The translations under genes were made by a program, and so were the position numbers. Below, piece after piece: positions 34,544-43,206 of a stretch of 64,000 nt of DNA. Source of the DNA: Terriglobus albidus (GTDB lineage: Bacteria; Acidobacteriota; Terriglobia; Terriglobales; Acidobacteriaceae); NCBI RefSeq assembly GCF_008000815.1, contig NZ_CP042806.1, positions 2,170,001-2,234,000 on the forward strand. Reading direction: 5' to 3'. Under the pieces are notes generated by a model. That model was not told the DNA's origin. It saw only the letters and a program-made list of their open reading frames with translations, and ran no database searches. Position 1 is the first letter of the stretch; each line of letters opens with the position of its first letter.

Positions 34544-35743
34544 ATGACTGAGTTTGTCATCAAGTTGGCCGATGAGCGCGGCCGTATACAGGAGCAAATC
34601 CACGCCGCTGCCACGGCCGAGGAGCTACGTCTGCGTTTCACGCAGGCGGGCTACCTGGTCTACTCGGTCAAGCCCCGCTCGGTGCTGGCAAGCGGGCGCA
34701 AGAAGAAGATCAAGCTCGACACCTTTCTCATCTTCAACCAACAGTTCTTGACCTTGATACGAGCCGGTCTGCCAATCCTGAGCGGGCTGGATCTGCTGAC
34801 AGCCGGTCAGAAAGACCTGAATCTGAAGGCGCAACTGGAGGATGTCGGAACGCGCGTACGGACGGGTGAGTCGCTGTCGTCGGCGTTCGATGCGCAGAGC
34901 GGCGTGCCGATCATCTATACAACGACGCTTCTGGCTGGCGAGCGGTCGGGCAACCTGGAAGAGGTGTTACAGCGGTTTGTCGACTTTCAACGGATGTCGT
35001 TGAGCTTTACGAAAAAATTGAAGTCGGCGATGGTGTACCCCATCGTTCTGGTGCTGATGGTGATCGCCATCATGATCTTTCTGCTGACCTTTGTGATCCC
35101 TCGATTTGCAGAGCTGTATGAGCAATTGAATACGCCGCTGCCCGCAATTACGGTCTTTCTGCTGAATCTCGGGAAACAGGCGCAGCACTATGGCATTTAC
35201 GCCGCCGCGGTATTCGCGGTTGCGATCTATATCTTCTTTCGCTGGCTGAAGACGGATACCGGGAACCAGTTGGTCGACCGCATCCGGATCAGGCTGCCCC
35301 TGATTGGGCCGGTGTGGCTGAAGTACCAGGTAGCGCTGTTTTCCCGCACGTTGTCGACGCTGCTGACCGGCGGTCTGCCGCTGGTGCCGTCACTGGAGAC
35401 GGCCGCAAAATCGATTAACAGTCGGCAGACGGCGTTGGCCGTGTATGCTTCGGTGGGCTCGGTCCGCGAAGGTAAAGGATTGGCGTATTCTCTGCGACAG
35501 ACCAAGATCTTTCCGAACCTGGCGACAGAGATGATTGAGGTCGGTGAGTCCACCGGCGCCTTGCCGGCGATGTTGAACTCGGTGGCCGAGTTCTTTGAGG
35601 AGGACGTACAGCTTTCCCTTGCGGCAGCCATGAGCCTGATTGAGCCAATCCTGCTCGTTTTTATGGGCATTGTGATTGCCGTTATTCTTATCTCTCTCTA
35701 TCTACCGATTTTCTCGCTGGGCGCTGGCGGGCTCGGTCAGTAA
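34544..35743 (+). CDS. pilC: Type IV pilus / type II secretion inner-membrane platform protein
   Basis: The 399-residue protein is of the PilC/GspF family, the polytopic base around which the ATPase drives pilin assembly. Two GspF domains are visible, each with the family pattern (FNQQFLTLIRAGLPILSGLDLL ... LLAGERSGNLEEVLQRFVDF; and ALFSRTLSTLLTGGLPLVPSLETA ... MIEVGESTGALPAMLNSVAEFFEEDV). Three hydrophobic spans are at about 165-190, 215-235 and 368-392. It opens a seven-gene unit with tight or overlapping spacing. The start has a weak Shine-Dalgarno. Confidence 0.93.
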   Translation: MTEFVIKLADERGRIQEQIHAAATAEELRLRFTQAGYLVYSVKPRSVLASGRKKKIKLDTFLIFNQQFLTLIRAGLPILSGLDLLTAGQKDLNLKAQLEDVGTRVRTGESLSSAFDAQSGVPIIYTTTLLAGERSGNLEEVLQRFVDFQRMSLSFTKKLKSAMVYPIVLVLMVIAIMIFLLTFVIPRFAELYEQLNTPLPAITVFLLNLGKQAQHYGIYAAAVFAVAIYIFFRWLKTDTGNQLVDRIRIRLPLIGPVWLKYQVALFSRTLSTLLTGGLPLVPSLETAAKSINSRQTALAVYASVGSVREGKGLAYSLRQTKIFPNLATEMIEVGESTGALPAMLNSVAEFFEEDVQLSLAAAMSLIEPILLVFMGIVIAVILISLYLPIFSLGAGGLGQ

Positions 35744-35774
35744 ACCCTTGGCGCAAACCGGAGTCCAATAAACC

Positions 35775-37421
35775 ATGGCACAAGCTCCCATCGCGATCCC
35801 GATTCCCTCGACCAACGGCCTTGAGCTGAACGAGGTAGAGCGCGCGCAGATGCTGGCGCGCCGCTATCACTCTGAGTTTGTTGACCTGAAGAACTTCAAG
35901 ATTCAGCATGAGCTGTTCCGGACAGTGCCGGTGGAGCTGATGTTCCGCTATAACTTCGTCCCGCTCGAACAGAAGCCCGATGGCCGCCTGGTGATTGCGG
36001 TAAGCGATCCATCGAAGCTGATGGTTCTGGATGAGATTGCTTCTTTGTTGTCGGCGCGGCTGGTGACGCGGGTGGCGACGCTATCGCAGATCACGGACCT
36101 GCTGAAGAAGAATGAACAGTCGCAGCGTGTCCTGGAAGAGGCGAGCGAAGGGCTGACCTTCGATGTGGTGTCGTTGGACGAGAATGCGGACGAGAACATC
36201 TCGATTGAGAAGCTGACCAGCGAAGAAGATATCTCGCCGATTATTCGTTTGGTCGACACGACGATCTTTACGGCGCTGGAGCGTCGGGCTTCGGATATCC
36301 ACCTTGAAACCTACGACGACTCTCTACTGGTGAAGTACCGTATCGATGGTGTGCTGACGCAGGCCATGGCGCCAATTGCGCGTGAGCATCATCAGACGAT
36401 CCTGTCGCGTATCAAGGTCATGAGCGAACTCGATATTGCCGAGCGGCGTGTACCGCAGGACGGACGTTTCCGCGTGCGGTACAAAGGACGTCTTATCGAT
36501 TTCCGTGTCTCGATCATGCCGACCGTTCATGGTGAGAATGCTGTGCTCCGTGTGCTCGATAAGGAGTCGATGAGCGAGAAGTTCACCAAGCTCTCGCTGG
36601 ACGTGGTGGGCTTTGCGGATGATGATCTGCGCAGGTTCCGGCGTTACATCAAGGAGCCATACGGCATGGTGCTGGTTACAGGACCTACGGGTTCCGGTAA
36701 GACGACCACGCTGTACGCCGCGTTGAATGAGATTAAGAGCGAAGAAGATAAGATCATCACGATCGAAGATCCGGTCGAGTACCAGATTCGCGGCATCACC
36801 CAGATTCCGGTCAATGAGAAAAAGGGCCTGACCTTTGCCCGCGGTCTGCGTTCGATTCTGCGTCACGATCCCGACAAGATTCTGGTCGGTGAGATTCGCG
36901 ATGCTGAGACCGCACAGATCGCCATTAATTCGGCGCTGACGGGTCACCTTGTCTTTACGACCGTGCACGCGAATAACGTTGTCGATGTGCTTGGCCGGTT
37001 CCTGAATATGGGAGTGGAGCCGTACAATTTTGTCTCTGCCTTGAACTGTATTCTGGCGCAGCGGCTGGTACGCCAGATCTGTGATTTTTGCGCGCACTAC
37101 GTTACGTACGACGATGAGACGCTGCTGCAGAGCGGTCTCGAGCTCGAGGATTGGCGAGGTTTCAAATTCCGCGAAGGCGCCGGCTGCATGGAGTGTGGCG
37201 GTACCGGATATCGCGGACGTTCGGCCATTCATGAGTTGCTGGAGCTGGATGATGAGATTCGCGAGATGCTGCTGGCCAAGAAGCCGGGCTCGGAGATTCG
37301 GCGTGTGGCGCGTGAAAAGGGAATGGCATTTCTACGCGACTCGGCGCTGCAGCGTGTGCGCGCCGGTGTGACTACCTTGAAGGAGATCAACAAGGTAACC
37401 TTTATCGAGGCGACCCGGTAA
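35775..37421 (+). CDS. pilB: Type IV pilus / type II secretion extension ATPase
   Basis: The 548-residue PilB/GspE-type AAA ATPase powers pilin addition. It has the N-terminal MshEN-like domain (RYHSEFVDLKNFKI, VPLEQKPDGRLVIAVSDP), the RRASDIHLET segment, DGRFRVRYKGRLIDFRVSIMPT, Walker A in VTGPTGSGKTTTLYAAL (about 303-310), the Asp box EDPVEYQIRGITQI, Walker B LRHDPDKILVGEIRDAETA and the His box TGHLVFTTVHANN. A four-cysteine zinc motif (CDFC about 436, CMEC about 471) identifies the extension rather than the retraction (PilT) class. Confidence 0.96.
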   Translation: MAQAPIAIPIPSTNGLELNEVERAQMLARRYHSEFVDLKNFKIQHELFRTVPVELMFRYNFVPLEQKPDGRLVIAVSDPSKLMVLDEIASLLSARLVTRVATLSQITDLLKKNEQSQRVLEEASEGLTFDVVSLDENADENISIEKLTSEEDISPIIRLVDTTIFTALERRASDIHLETYDDSLLVKYRIDGVLTQAMAPIAREHHQTILSRIKVMSELDIAERRVPQDGRFRVRYKGRLIDFRVSIMPTVHGENAVLRVLDKESMSEKFTKLSLDVVGFADDDLRRFRRYIKEPYGMVLVTGPTGSGKTTTLYAALNEIKSEEDKIITIEDPVEYQIRGITQIPVNEKKGLTFARGLRSILRHDPDKILVGEIRDAETAQIAINSALTGHLVFTTVHANNVVDVLGRFLNMGVEPYNFVSALNCILAQRLVRQICDFCAHYVTYDDETLLQSGLELEDWRGFKFREGAGCMECGGTGYRGRSAIHELLELDDEIREMLLAKKPGSEIRRVAREKGMAFLRDSALQRVRAGVTTLKEINKVTFIEATR

Positions 37422-37432
37422 CAAATCAACAC

Positions 37433-38449
37433 ATGTCCTTTCTTTCCAAGTTGAGCGGCACACATCAACGTCCCCGCCTGGCGGCAGAGTTACGTGGCGA
37501 ACTGGTGGTGGCCGCAGCGGCTGATGCAACCACGGCACCGGTGCGTGCAGTCGCGCAGGTATCGCTGCGCGCGGGCGCTTTGCAGCCTTCGCTGAAGGTT
37601 CCTAACCTCGTAGACCGTGTTGCGGTTGCCACCGCACTACGTTCGGCGCTGGAACGGGTAGCGGCACAGAGTCGTGATGTCACGCTTGTTCTTCCGGATG
37701 CGGCGGTCCGCGTCGTGCTTCTGGACTTCGACACTATGCCTTCTCGGGAAGACGACGCCGAGAGCGTGGTGCGGTTCCGTCTGAAGCGCATGCTGCCCTT
37801 TGATTCTGATACCGCTGCGGTCAGCTACCAGGTGATGAGCGAGGCCAGGGGGAGCGTGAGTGTCCTGGCTGTCGCCATGCCCGCGGACTTGCGCAGCGAG
37901 TATGAGCAGGCTGTGCGCGAGGCAGGATACGAGCCCGGCGCGGTGGTGCCGTCGACGCTGGCTGCCGTGGCAGCGCTCGACCCCGCGGAGCCAAAGGCGC
38001 AACTGCTCTTGAATATCGATGAAGCCAGCATGACCACCGCGATCGTGCGCGGCGGCAACCTGGTGCTGTACCGTACAGTAGAGTTTGCCCACGAGACGGT
38101 TAATGCGGAGCCGCCGGAACCAGCGCCTGTAGCCAGTGATTCGACATCGGCTCTAGCCATGGAGCAGGCAGACGTCCTGTTGGCTGAGGTGGAGCATTTG
38201 AGCCATGCCGATGAGATTGCCCGCGCCATCTCGGTTGCTACGGCCTATTTTGAAGATACGCTGGGTGCACTGCCGGAGGAGATTCTGGTCGCCGGGACGT
38301 GGCCTTCGAACGAACTGCAGCGAATCGCATCGGAGACGATTGGAGAAGGGGTGCGACTGCGTGAGATTGTACGTGCCGAGGACCTGCTGACCGGATCGAC
38401 GGTGTCGCGCAATCTGCTGGCTGGTGTGAGAGGAGCGTTGAAAGGCTGA
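37433..38449 (+). CDS. pilM: PilM-like actin-fold pilus assembly protein
   Basis: The 338-residue protein resembles PilM/GspL cytoplasmic domains with an actin-like fold: a repeated beta-rich start (LAAELRGELVVAAAAD), LVLPDAAVRVVLLDFDTMP, FRLKRMLPFDSDTAAVSYQV and LLNIDEASMTTAIVRGGNLVLYRTVEF. PilM binds the N-terminus of PilN and links the cytoplasmic ATPase to the inner-membrane alignment complex. The sequence is more diverged than the ATPase, so the assignment leans on gene order. Its TGA stop shares a base with the next ATG. Confidence 0.8.
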   Translation: MSFLSKLSGTHQRPRLAAELRGELVVAAAADATTAPVRAVAQVSLRAGALQPSLKVPNLVDRVAVATALRSALERVAAQSRDVTLVLPDAAVRVVLLDFDTMPSREDDAESVVRFRLKRMLPFDSDTAAVSYQVMSEARGSVSVLAVAMPADLRSEYEQAVREAGYEPGAVVPSTLAAVAALDPAEPKAQLLLNIDEASMTTAIVRGGNLVLYRTVEFAHETVNAEPPEPAPVASDSTSALAMEQADVLLAEVEHLSHADEIARAISVATAYFEDTLGALPEEILVAGTWPSNELQRIASETIGEGVRLREIVRAEDLLTGSTVSRNLLAGVRGALKG

Positions 38450-39273
38450 TGCGTATCCAGATCAATCTCGCGTCGAAGCCTTTTGTCGAACTTGGGCAGG
38501 TCTTCAAGCGGCTGCGTGTTGCCATGGCTGCCCTGGGGGTAACGGCAGCTGCATTGGGTGGTTTGCTGTATATGGAGTCGTCCAAGGCCGATGTCGCACA
38601 GGGACAATTAGCAACGTTGCGGAACAAGACTTCAGATCTGCAGCGAGAGCGCTCCCGGAATGAGGCACGTATGCATCAGCCGGTGAATGCGGCGGCGCTG
38701 GAGCGCTCCCGGTTTTTGAACGAGCTGTTCCTGCGCAAGAGCTTCAGTTGGACCGCTGTGATGATGGACCTGGAAAATGTGCTTCCGGCAGGAGTACAGG
38801 TGTCATCGATCGAACCTCAAATCGGAAGCGACGGCGAGGTGCATATTCGCCTGCGCGTGATGGGAGACCGCGACAAAGCGGTAGAACTGATCCGTAACCT
38901 GGAGCATTCGCGGAGGTTTGCCGCGCCACGTCTGGCCAGTGAATCGTTGCAGACGTCAGGCAATCAGCCTGCCTATCAGCTGGCAGCGATGGGCAATGTA
39001 GAGTTCGATATCCTCTCCGGCTATAACCCGCTGGCTCCGCGTACCGAAGCGAAGAAGGAAGCAGAGAAGGAAGATAAGGCGAATTCGAAGAAGGACGCTA
39101 TCACTCCGGTGAAGCCGGTAGTTCGCACTCCTGGAAAACTTCCCGCAAAGCCTATGAATGCGCCGGGCGGGCCGGGGATGCCGATCAGGTCAGGTCCACC
39201 TGCTGGGCCGGGTACAGCGATGCCGCCGAAAGCAGCTACGCCGGGAATCAACCAGGGAGGGGTGAAGCGATGA
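38449..39273 (+). CDS. pilN: PilN-like pilus alignment protein
   Basis: The 274-residue protein begins with MRIQINLASKPF, the short PilM-binding motif of PilN (INLxP type), followed by one membrane span (VAMAALGVTAAALGGLLYM) and a periplasmic part with a coiled coil and a ferredoxin-like fold (SWTAVMMDLENVLPAGVQVSSIEPQI, RDKAVELIRNLEHSRRFAAPRL). A Lys/Pro/Gly-rich C-terminal tail of about 70 residues is an extra. It overlaps pilM by one base and the next gene by 4 bp. Confidence 0.85.
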   Translation: MRIQINLASKPFVELGQVFKRLRVAMAALGVTAAALGGLLYMESSKADVAQGQLATLRNKTSDLQRERSRNEARMHQPVNAAALERSRFLNELFLRKSFSWTAVMMDLENVLPAGVQVSSIEPQIGSDGEVHIRLRVMGDRDKAVELIRNLEHSRRFAAPRLASESLQTSGNQPAYQLAAMGNVEFDILSGYNPLAPRTEAKKEAEKEDKANSKKDAITPVKPVVRTPGKLPAKPMNAPGGPGMPIRSGPPAGPGTAMPPKAATPGINQGGVKR

Positions 39274-39965
39274 GTACCTCCACCGTGACTCCCAGCATGA
39301 ATTCGCGCCGCGTTGCGGCGGCCCTGTCTCCTGTGAATCTCCATATTGCAGGTGTGATGGTGCTGCTGGCTCTGAATATCTATCTTGCTGTGCATCTCTT
39401 CCTGGCATGGAACAAGCTGCGTCAGAGCGGCAGCGAGGCAGTGAGTCAGCAACAGGTGGCGTTGAAGACTGCCGATATTGCGGCGCAACCGCTACGCGGG
39501 CTGGATGACAAACTGAGCACTGCGCGTGCCGATGCTGACAAGTTTACGGAGCAGCGCTTGTCCTATGCGTGGTCTCAGGTATTGGCGGAGCTGGGGGCAC
39601 TCGCGAAGAAGCAGAATGTCCGTCTGACGCGGGTACAGTACACCGAGACTGCTGCGGAAGATTCGCCTGATCCTGATCTGGTCGAGATCAGGATGGATAT
39701 GACGCTCTCAGGAGACTATCGTCCTCTGATGCAGTTCCTGAATTCAGTGGAGCGCGACAAGACTTTCTTCGTGATCGGTGCAGTGACGTTTACAGGACAG
39801 GCGGGCGGAGGGAATAACAACAATGCGCTGGCAACCTCTGTGGTTAACCTGCGCCTGCGCTTGACGACGTATCTACGCAAGCCACTGCCGTCCGATTCCA
39901 AACAGGAGACAAGTACGAAAGAGGTTAGCACCAGGCAGGAGGCAGGCCATGAAGTCCGGCGCTGA
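39270..39965 (+). CDS. pilO: PilO-like pilus alignment protein
   Basis: The 231-residue protein has one N-terminal membrane span (LHIAGVMVLLALNIYLAVHLFL), a coiled coil and a ferredoxin-like fold (LAKKQNVRLTRVQYTE, EIRMDMTLSGDYRPLMQFLNSVER). PilO pairs with PilN in the inner-membrane alignment complex. Sequence similarity is weak and the assignment is from topology and order. It overlaps pilN by 4 bp and the following gene by 17 bp. Confidence 0.75.
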   Translation: MSTSTVTPSMNSRRVAAALSPVNLHIAGVMVLLALNIYLAVHLFLAWNKLRQSGSEAVSQQQVALKTADIAAQPLRGLDDKLSTARADADKFTEQRLSYAWSQVLAELGALAKKQNVRLTRVQYTETAAEDSPDPDLVEIRMDMTLSGDYRPLMQFLNSVERDKTFFVIGAVTFTGQAGGGNNNNALATSVVNLRLRLTTYLRKPLPSDSKQETSTKEVSTRQEAGHEVRR

Positions 39966-40596
39966 GGATAAGAAGAAGGTCGCCATTGCCGGAACGCTGG
40001 GCGCGGTTGCGGTGATTTGCCTGGGCTATATCATCTGGGACAACTTTCTTAGTTCGCCGGCAACTACTGCCGCCCCACCTGCCGCTCCGGTAATTCGTGA
40101 TCTGACGCCTAACGGCGGTACAGCTGCGAATACAGGCCGTAAAGGTGGAGGAGCCACAGGCGGTTCTACCGCGAAGAAGGTTGGTACCACGGCGGCGCAG
40201 CTTGATCCCACGCTTCATATGGAAGCGATGAAGGTGGCGGAGTCCCTGGAGTACTCGGGCTCTGGGCGAAATATCTTTTCGATGACGTCAGCGCCTCCAC
40301 CGATGGCGAACATTCCAAAGCCCATTGCTCCGCCGCGTCCCATAACGCAGCCGGTGAATGTTGTTCCTGTTGGGCCACCGCCGCCTCCGCCGATCAACCT
40401 GCGTTTCTTCGGAGTAGCGACACGGTCAAATGGGCAGCGTCAGGCATTCCTGTTGCAGGGGGATGATGTTTTTCTGGCGGGATCCGGCGATGTGGTTGCG
40501 CGTCGTTATAAAGTCGTGACGGTCAATGCCACCTCTGCGGTGGTGATGGACATGACCAACAATAACCAGCAGACTCTTCCTCTGGTGACGCAATGA
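39949..40596 (+). CDS. PilP/GspC-like protein
   Basis: The 215-residue protein has one N-terminal membrane span (VAIAGTLGAVAVICLGYIIWDNF), a low-complexity linker rich in Pro, Gly, Thr and Ala, the conserved-looking segment SGRNIFSM, a proline-rich stretch and a small C-terminal beta domain (LRFFGVATRSNGQRQAFLLQGDDVFLAGSGDVVARRYKVVTV). That layout matches the PilP or GspC HR domain, which touches the secretin. The secretin itself is not in the window. Its stop overlaps the pseudopilin start by 4 bp. Confidence 0.7.
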   Translation: MKSGAEDKKKVAIAGTLGAVAVICLGYIIWDNFLSSPATTAAPPAAPVIRDLTPNGGTAANTGRKGGGATGGSTAKKVGTTAAQLDPTLHMEAMKVAESLEYSGSGRNIFSMTSAPPPMANIPKPIAPPRPITQPVNVVPVGPPPPPPINLRFFGVATRSNGQRQAFLLQGDDVFLAGSGDVVARRYKVVTVNATSAVVMDMTNNNQQTLPLVTQ

Positions 40597-41408
40597 CGAA
40601 GCGGCGGACCAATGAAGACGGTTATCTTCTGGTTGGTCTGCTGGTGATCATCTTTATTGTGCTGCTGACGCTCGGGGTGGCCGCGCCCACGATGCTGAAA
40701 TCATTGCGGCGCGATCAAGAGCTTGAGTCCATGCATCGCGCGCAGCAATACCAGCGTGCGATTCGGCTGTACTACCTTAAGCTCGGACATTATCCGGCCT
40801 CGATCGATCAGCTTGAGAATACAAATAATCAGCGCTTTCTGCGGCGGCGTTATGTCGATCCGCTGACAGGTAAGGATGATTGGCGTCTGATCCACTTCGG
40901 TCAGGCGAAGGCGCAGATCAAGGGCTTCTTCGGCAAGCCGCTTGCGCCTACAGGTGGTGGTCTGGGGGCAGCCTCAGGAATGGGCTCGAATATCGGGGGC
41001 ATCAACACCACTGCCAATCCAGGAATTGGTGGAAGTCCAGGACTTGGCGCGACGGGATCGAGTGGAGCCACTGGGAGTACGGGAAGCACAAGCCCGTTCG
41101 GTGGTATCGGCAGCCAGAGCGCATCTAGCCTGCAGGGAACCGGCGGTGTGATCGTCGGTGTAGGGACCTCAAAGACCGGACCGTCGCTACTGGCGATCAA
41201 CGGGGATGAGGTGAAATACGAGGACTGGGAGTTTACCTACGATCCCAGGCTGGAACAGCTGCGGGCGCAGGCAAGCCTTCTGGGAGGCGCGCCGAGTAGC
41301 GGCTCCTTGGGAAGCCTGGGTTCTTCCGGGGCCACCGGTAGTACGGGAAGCAGTGGGTCTAGTGGAAGCAGCGGCGCGACCGGAACCTCAACGACGCCGC
41401 AACCGTAA
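40593..41408 (+). CDS. Pseudopilin-like protein without Glu5
   Basis: The 271-residue protein starts like a type IV prepilin: a short basic leader, Gly10, then a hydrophobic helix YLLVGLLVIIFIVLLTLG. The position that is Glu5 in most pilins is Gly (residue 15). A GspG-like body follows (RAQQYQRAIRLYYLKLGHYPASIDQLENTNNQRFLRRRYVDPLTGKDDW). After about residue 115 it is low complexity, with Gly/Ser/Thr repeats (GATGSTGSS type) interrupted by one short ordered block with VGVGTSKTGPSLLAINGD. It closes the pilus-like operon and may be a minor tip component or a GspK-like initiator. Confidence 0.75.
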   Translation: MTKRRTNEDGYLLVGLLVIIFIVLLTLGVAAPTMLKSLRRDQELESMHRAQQYQRAIRLYYLKLGHYPASIDQLENTNNQRFLRRRYVDPLTGKDDWRLIHFGQAKAQIKGFFGKPLAPTGGGLGAASGMGSNIGGINTTANPGIGGSPGLGATGSSGATGSTGSTSPFGGIGSQSASSLQGTGGVIVGVGTSKTGPSLLAINGDEVKYEDWEFTYDPRLEQLRAQASLLGGAPSSGSLGSLGSSGATGSTGSSGSSGSSGATGTSTTPQP

Positions 41409-41568
41409 CAAGTGTCCCGACAGATCTTCTTGGACTCGCTTACATCTCGTTATGTTCATACCCTATGTAGTATATTACTTATTGGGACATCAAGTTCGCC
41501 TACTCTGCAGATGCGTCGATCGCGGTAAACGCTAAAACTACAACGCTTGATCCTGGAGAAAGTTGCTT

Positions 41569-43155
41569 ATGGCGAAGCGTCGTTTCATCCTTTCCTTGCT
41601 CATGCTGGTTGGTTTGCAATCGGCAAATCATGCGCAGGTTCTGACTGCGCAGTACGACAATTTCCGAACCAGCGCAGACCTCCACGAGACAATTCTGAAA
41701 CCATCGAATGTGAACTCTCGCGAGTTCGGGAAACTATTTTCCAGGACCGTGGATGGGGATGTTTTTGCCCAGCCTCTGTACATGCCCTCGCTTGCGATTC
41801 CTGGAAAGGGAAAGCGCGATGTGGTCTTTGCCGCGACGGCGCACGATAGCGTCTATGCGTTTGACGTTAACGGTAAGAACGATGCTCCTTTGTGGAAGAC
41901 CACGTTTATCAACCCACAGCGTGACATTACCGCACTGAGCGAAGGAGATGCGTCCTGCCCGTTCATTACCCCGGAGGTGGGAATCACTCCAACTCCTGTC
42001 ATCGATGCAGGAAGCAAGACAATGTATGTACTCGCGCGGACGAAGGAGCATGGCGCGTTCGTACAAAAGCTGCATGCGCTGGACATCACCAACGGAAAGG
42101 AAAGAGCGGGCAGCCCGGTAGTGATCTCGGCAACAGTGCAGGGCTCGGGCGATGGCGCCGTGAATGGGAGGGTTAGCTTCGATCCGCTCAAAGAGAATCC
42201 CCGCGCCGCGCTGCTGCTTGTCGGTGGCGAGGTGTATGTGACCTGGGCTTCATCCTGCGACGTCGGCCCCTATCACGGCTGGATTATGGCGTACGACGGC
42301 CACACCCTAAGACAGCGCGCCGTGCTGAATACCTCTCCGGACGGCGCGAAGGCTGGAATCTGGCAGTCCGATGCAGGACCTGCGGCTGATGAGGAAGGCA
42401 ATATCTATGTTGCTACCGGCAACGGTGACTTCAACGCGGCGAACGCGAATGGCAGAAACTTCGGCGATAGCCTCTTGAAGCTGCGCCTGGAAGGTCCGAA
42501 CTTTGTGGTGCGTGATTTCTTCACACCCTTCAATCAGAAGATTCTGGATTCTAAGGATCAGGATCTCGGAAGTCAGGGACCTGTCCTGCTTCCGGCGCAA
42601 ACTGGAGCTCATCCGCATCTGCTCGTAATCGCCGGAAAGGAGGGCAAACTCTACATGCTCAATCGTGACAAACTTGGAAAGTTTCACGAAGGTTCCGACA
42701 CCGACGTTGTGCAAGCCATCATCAATGAGAAGGGCGCGTATGGAGCCGCGGCATACTGGAACGGCCACATCTTTTTGACAGATCGAAGCTACATAACCCG
42801 CGACTTTGCGCTCCAAGCGGGCCAACTCGTTCTGAAGGGAGCGACGACCAAAATGCCCTCACCGGCGGCGACACCAATCATCTCGGCCGATGGAACGAAG
42901 AATGCAATTTTATGGGTCGTCTCCACAAAGGAGTGGAACGAGGCACACACGGACAGGGCCGCGGTTCTGCATGCATACGATGCGAATGATATTTCGCATG
43001 AGCTCTACAATAGCGAACAAAACAGCAACCGCGACCGTGCCGATATGACCGTTCGTTTCTGCATACCTACGGTTGCGGATGGCCACATATTTATCGGAGC
43101 TCGCGGCCGATTAGATGTTTATGGGTTGCTCAACACAACTACTTCTCGGAGGTAA
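41569..43155 (+). CDS. Secreted PQQ-like beta-propeller protein
   Basis: The protein has 528 residues from the ATG at 41569; a TTG two codons upstream is an alternative start. A signal peptide (RRFILSLLMLVGLQSANHAQ) leads to a repeat-rich body of the pyrroloquinoline-quinone-like propeller class, visible in VFAQPLYMPSLAI, VVFAATAHDSVYAFDVNG, IYVATGNGDFNAANANG and IAGKEGKLYMLNRDKLGKF. The quinone-binding residues cannot be confirmed. Related proteins are frequent in acidobacteria, with unknown roles. It is monocistronic and convergent with the TonB receptor gene. Confidence 0.75.
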   Translation: MAKRRFILSLLMLVGLQSANHAQVLTAQYDNFRTSADLHETILKPSNVNSREFGKLFSRTVDGDVFAQPLYMPSLAIPGKGKRDVVFAATAHDSVYAFDVNGKNDAPLWKTTFINPQRDITALSEGDASCPFITPEVGITPTPVIDAGSKTMYVLARTKEHGAFVQKLHALDITNGKERAGSPVVISATVQGSGDGAVNGRVSFDPLKENPRAALLLVGGEVYVTWASSCDVGPYHGWIMAYDGHTLRQRAVLNTSPDGAKAGIWQSDAGPAADEEGNIYVATGNGDFNAANANGRNFGDSLLKLRLEGPNFVVRDFFTPFNQKILDSKDQDLGSQGPVLLPAQTGAHPHLLVIAGKEGKLYMLNRDKLGKFHEGSDTDVVQAIINEKGAYGAAAYWNGHIFLTDRSYITRDFALQAGQLVLKGATTKMPSPAATPIISADGTKNAILWVVSTKEWNEAHTDRAAVLHAYDANDISHELYNSEQNSNRDRADMTVRFCIPTVADGHIFIGARGRLDVYGLLNTTTSRR

Positions 43156-43206
43156 GCTCGGCATGCTGGTCGCTTTGACCTGGTCGCGTCTCGCATTCGT
43201 CATAGG

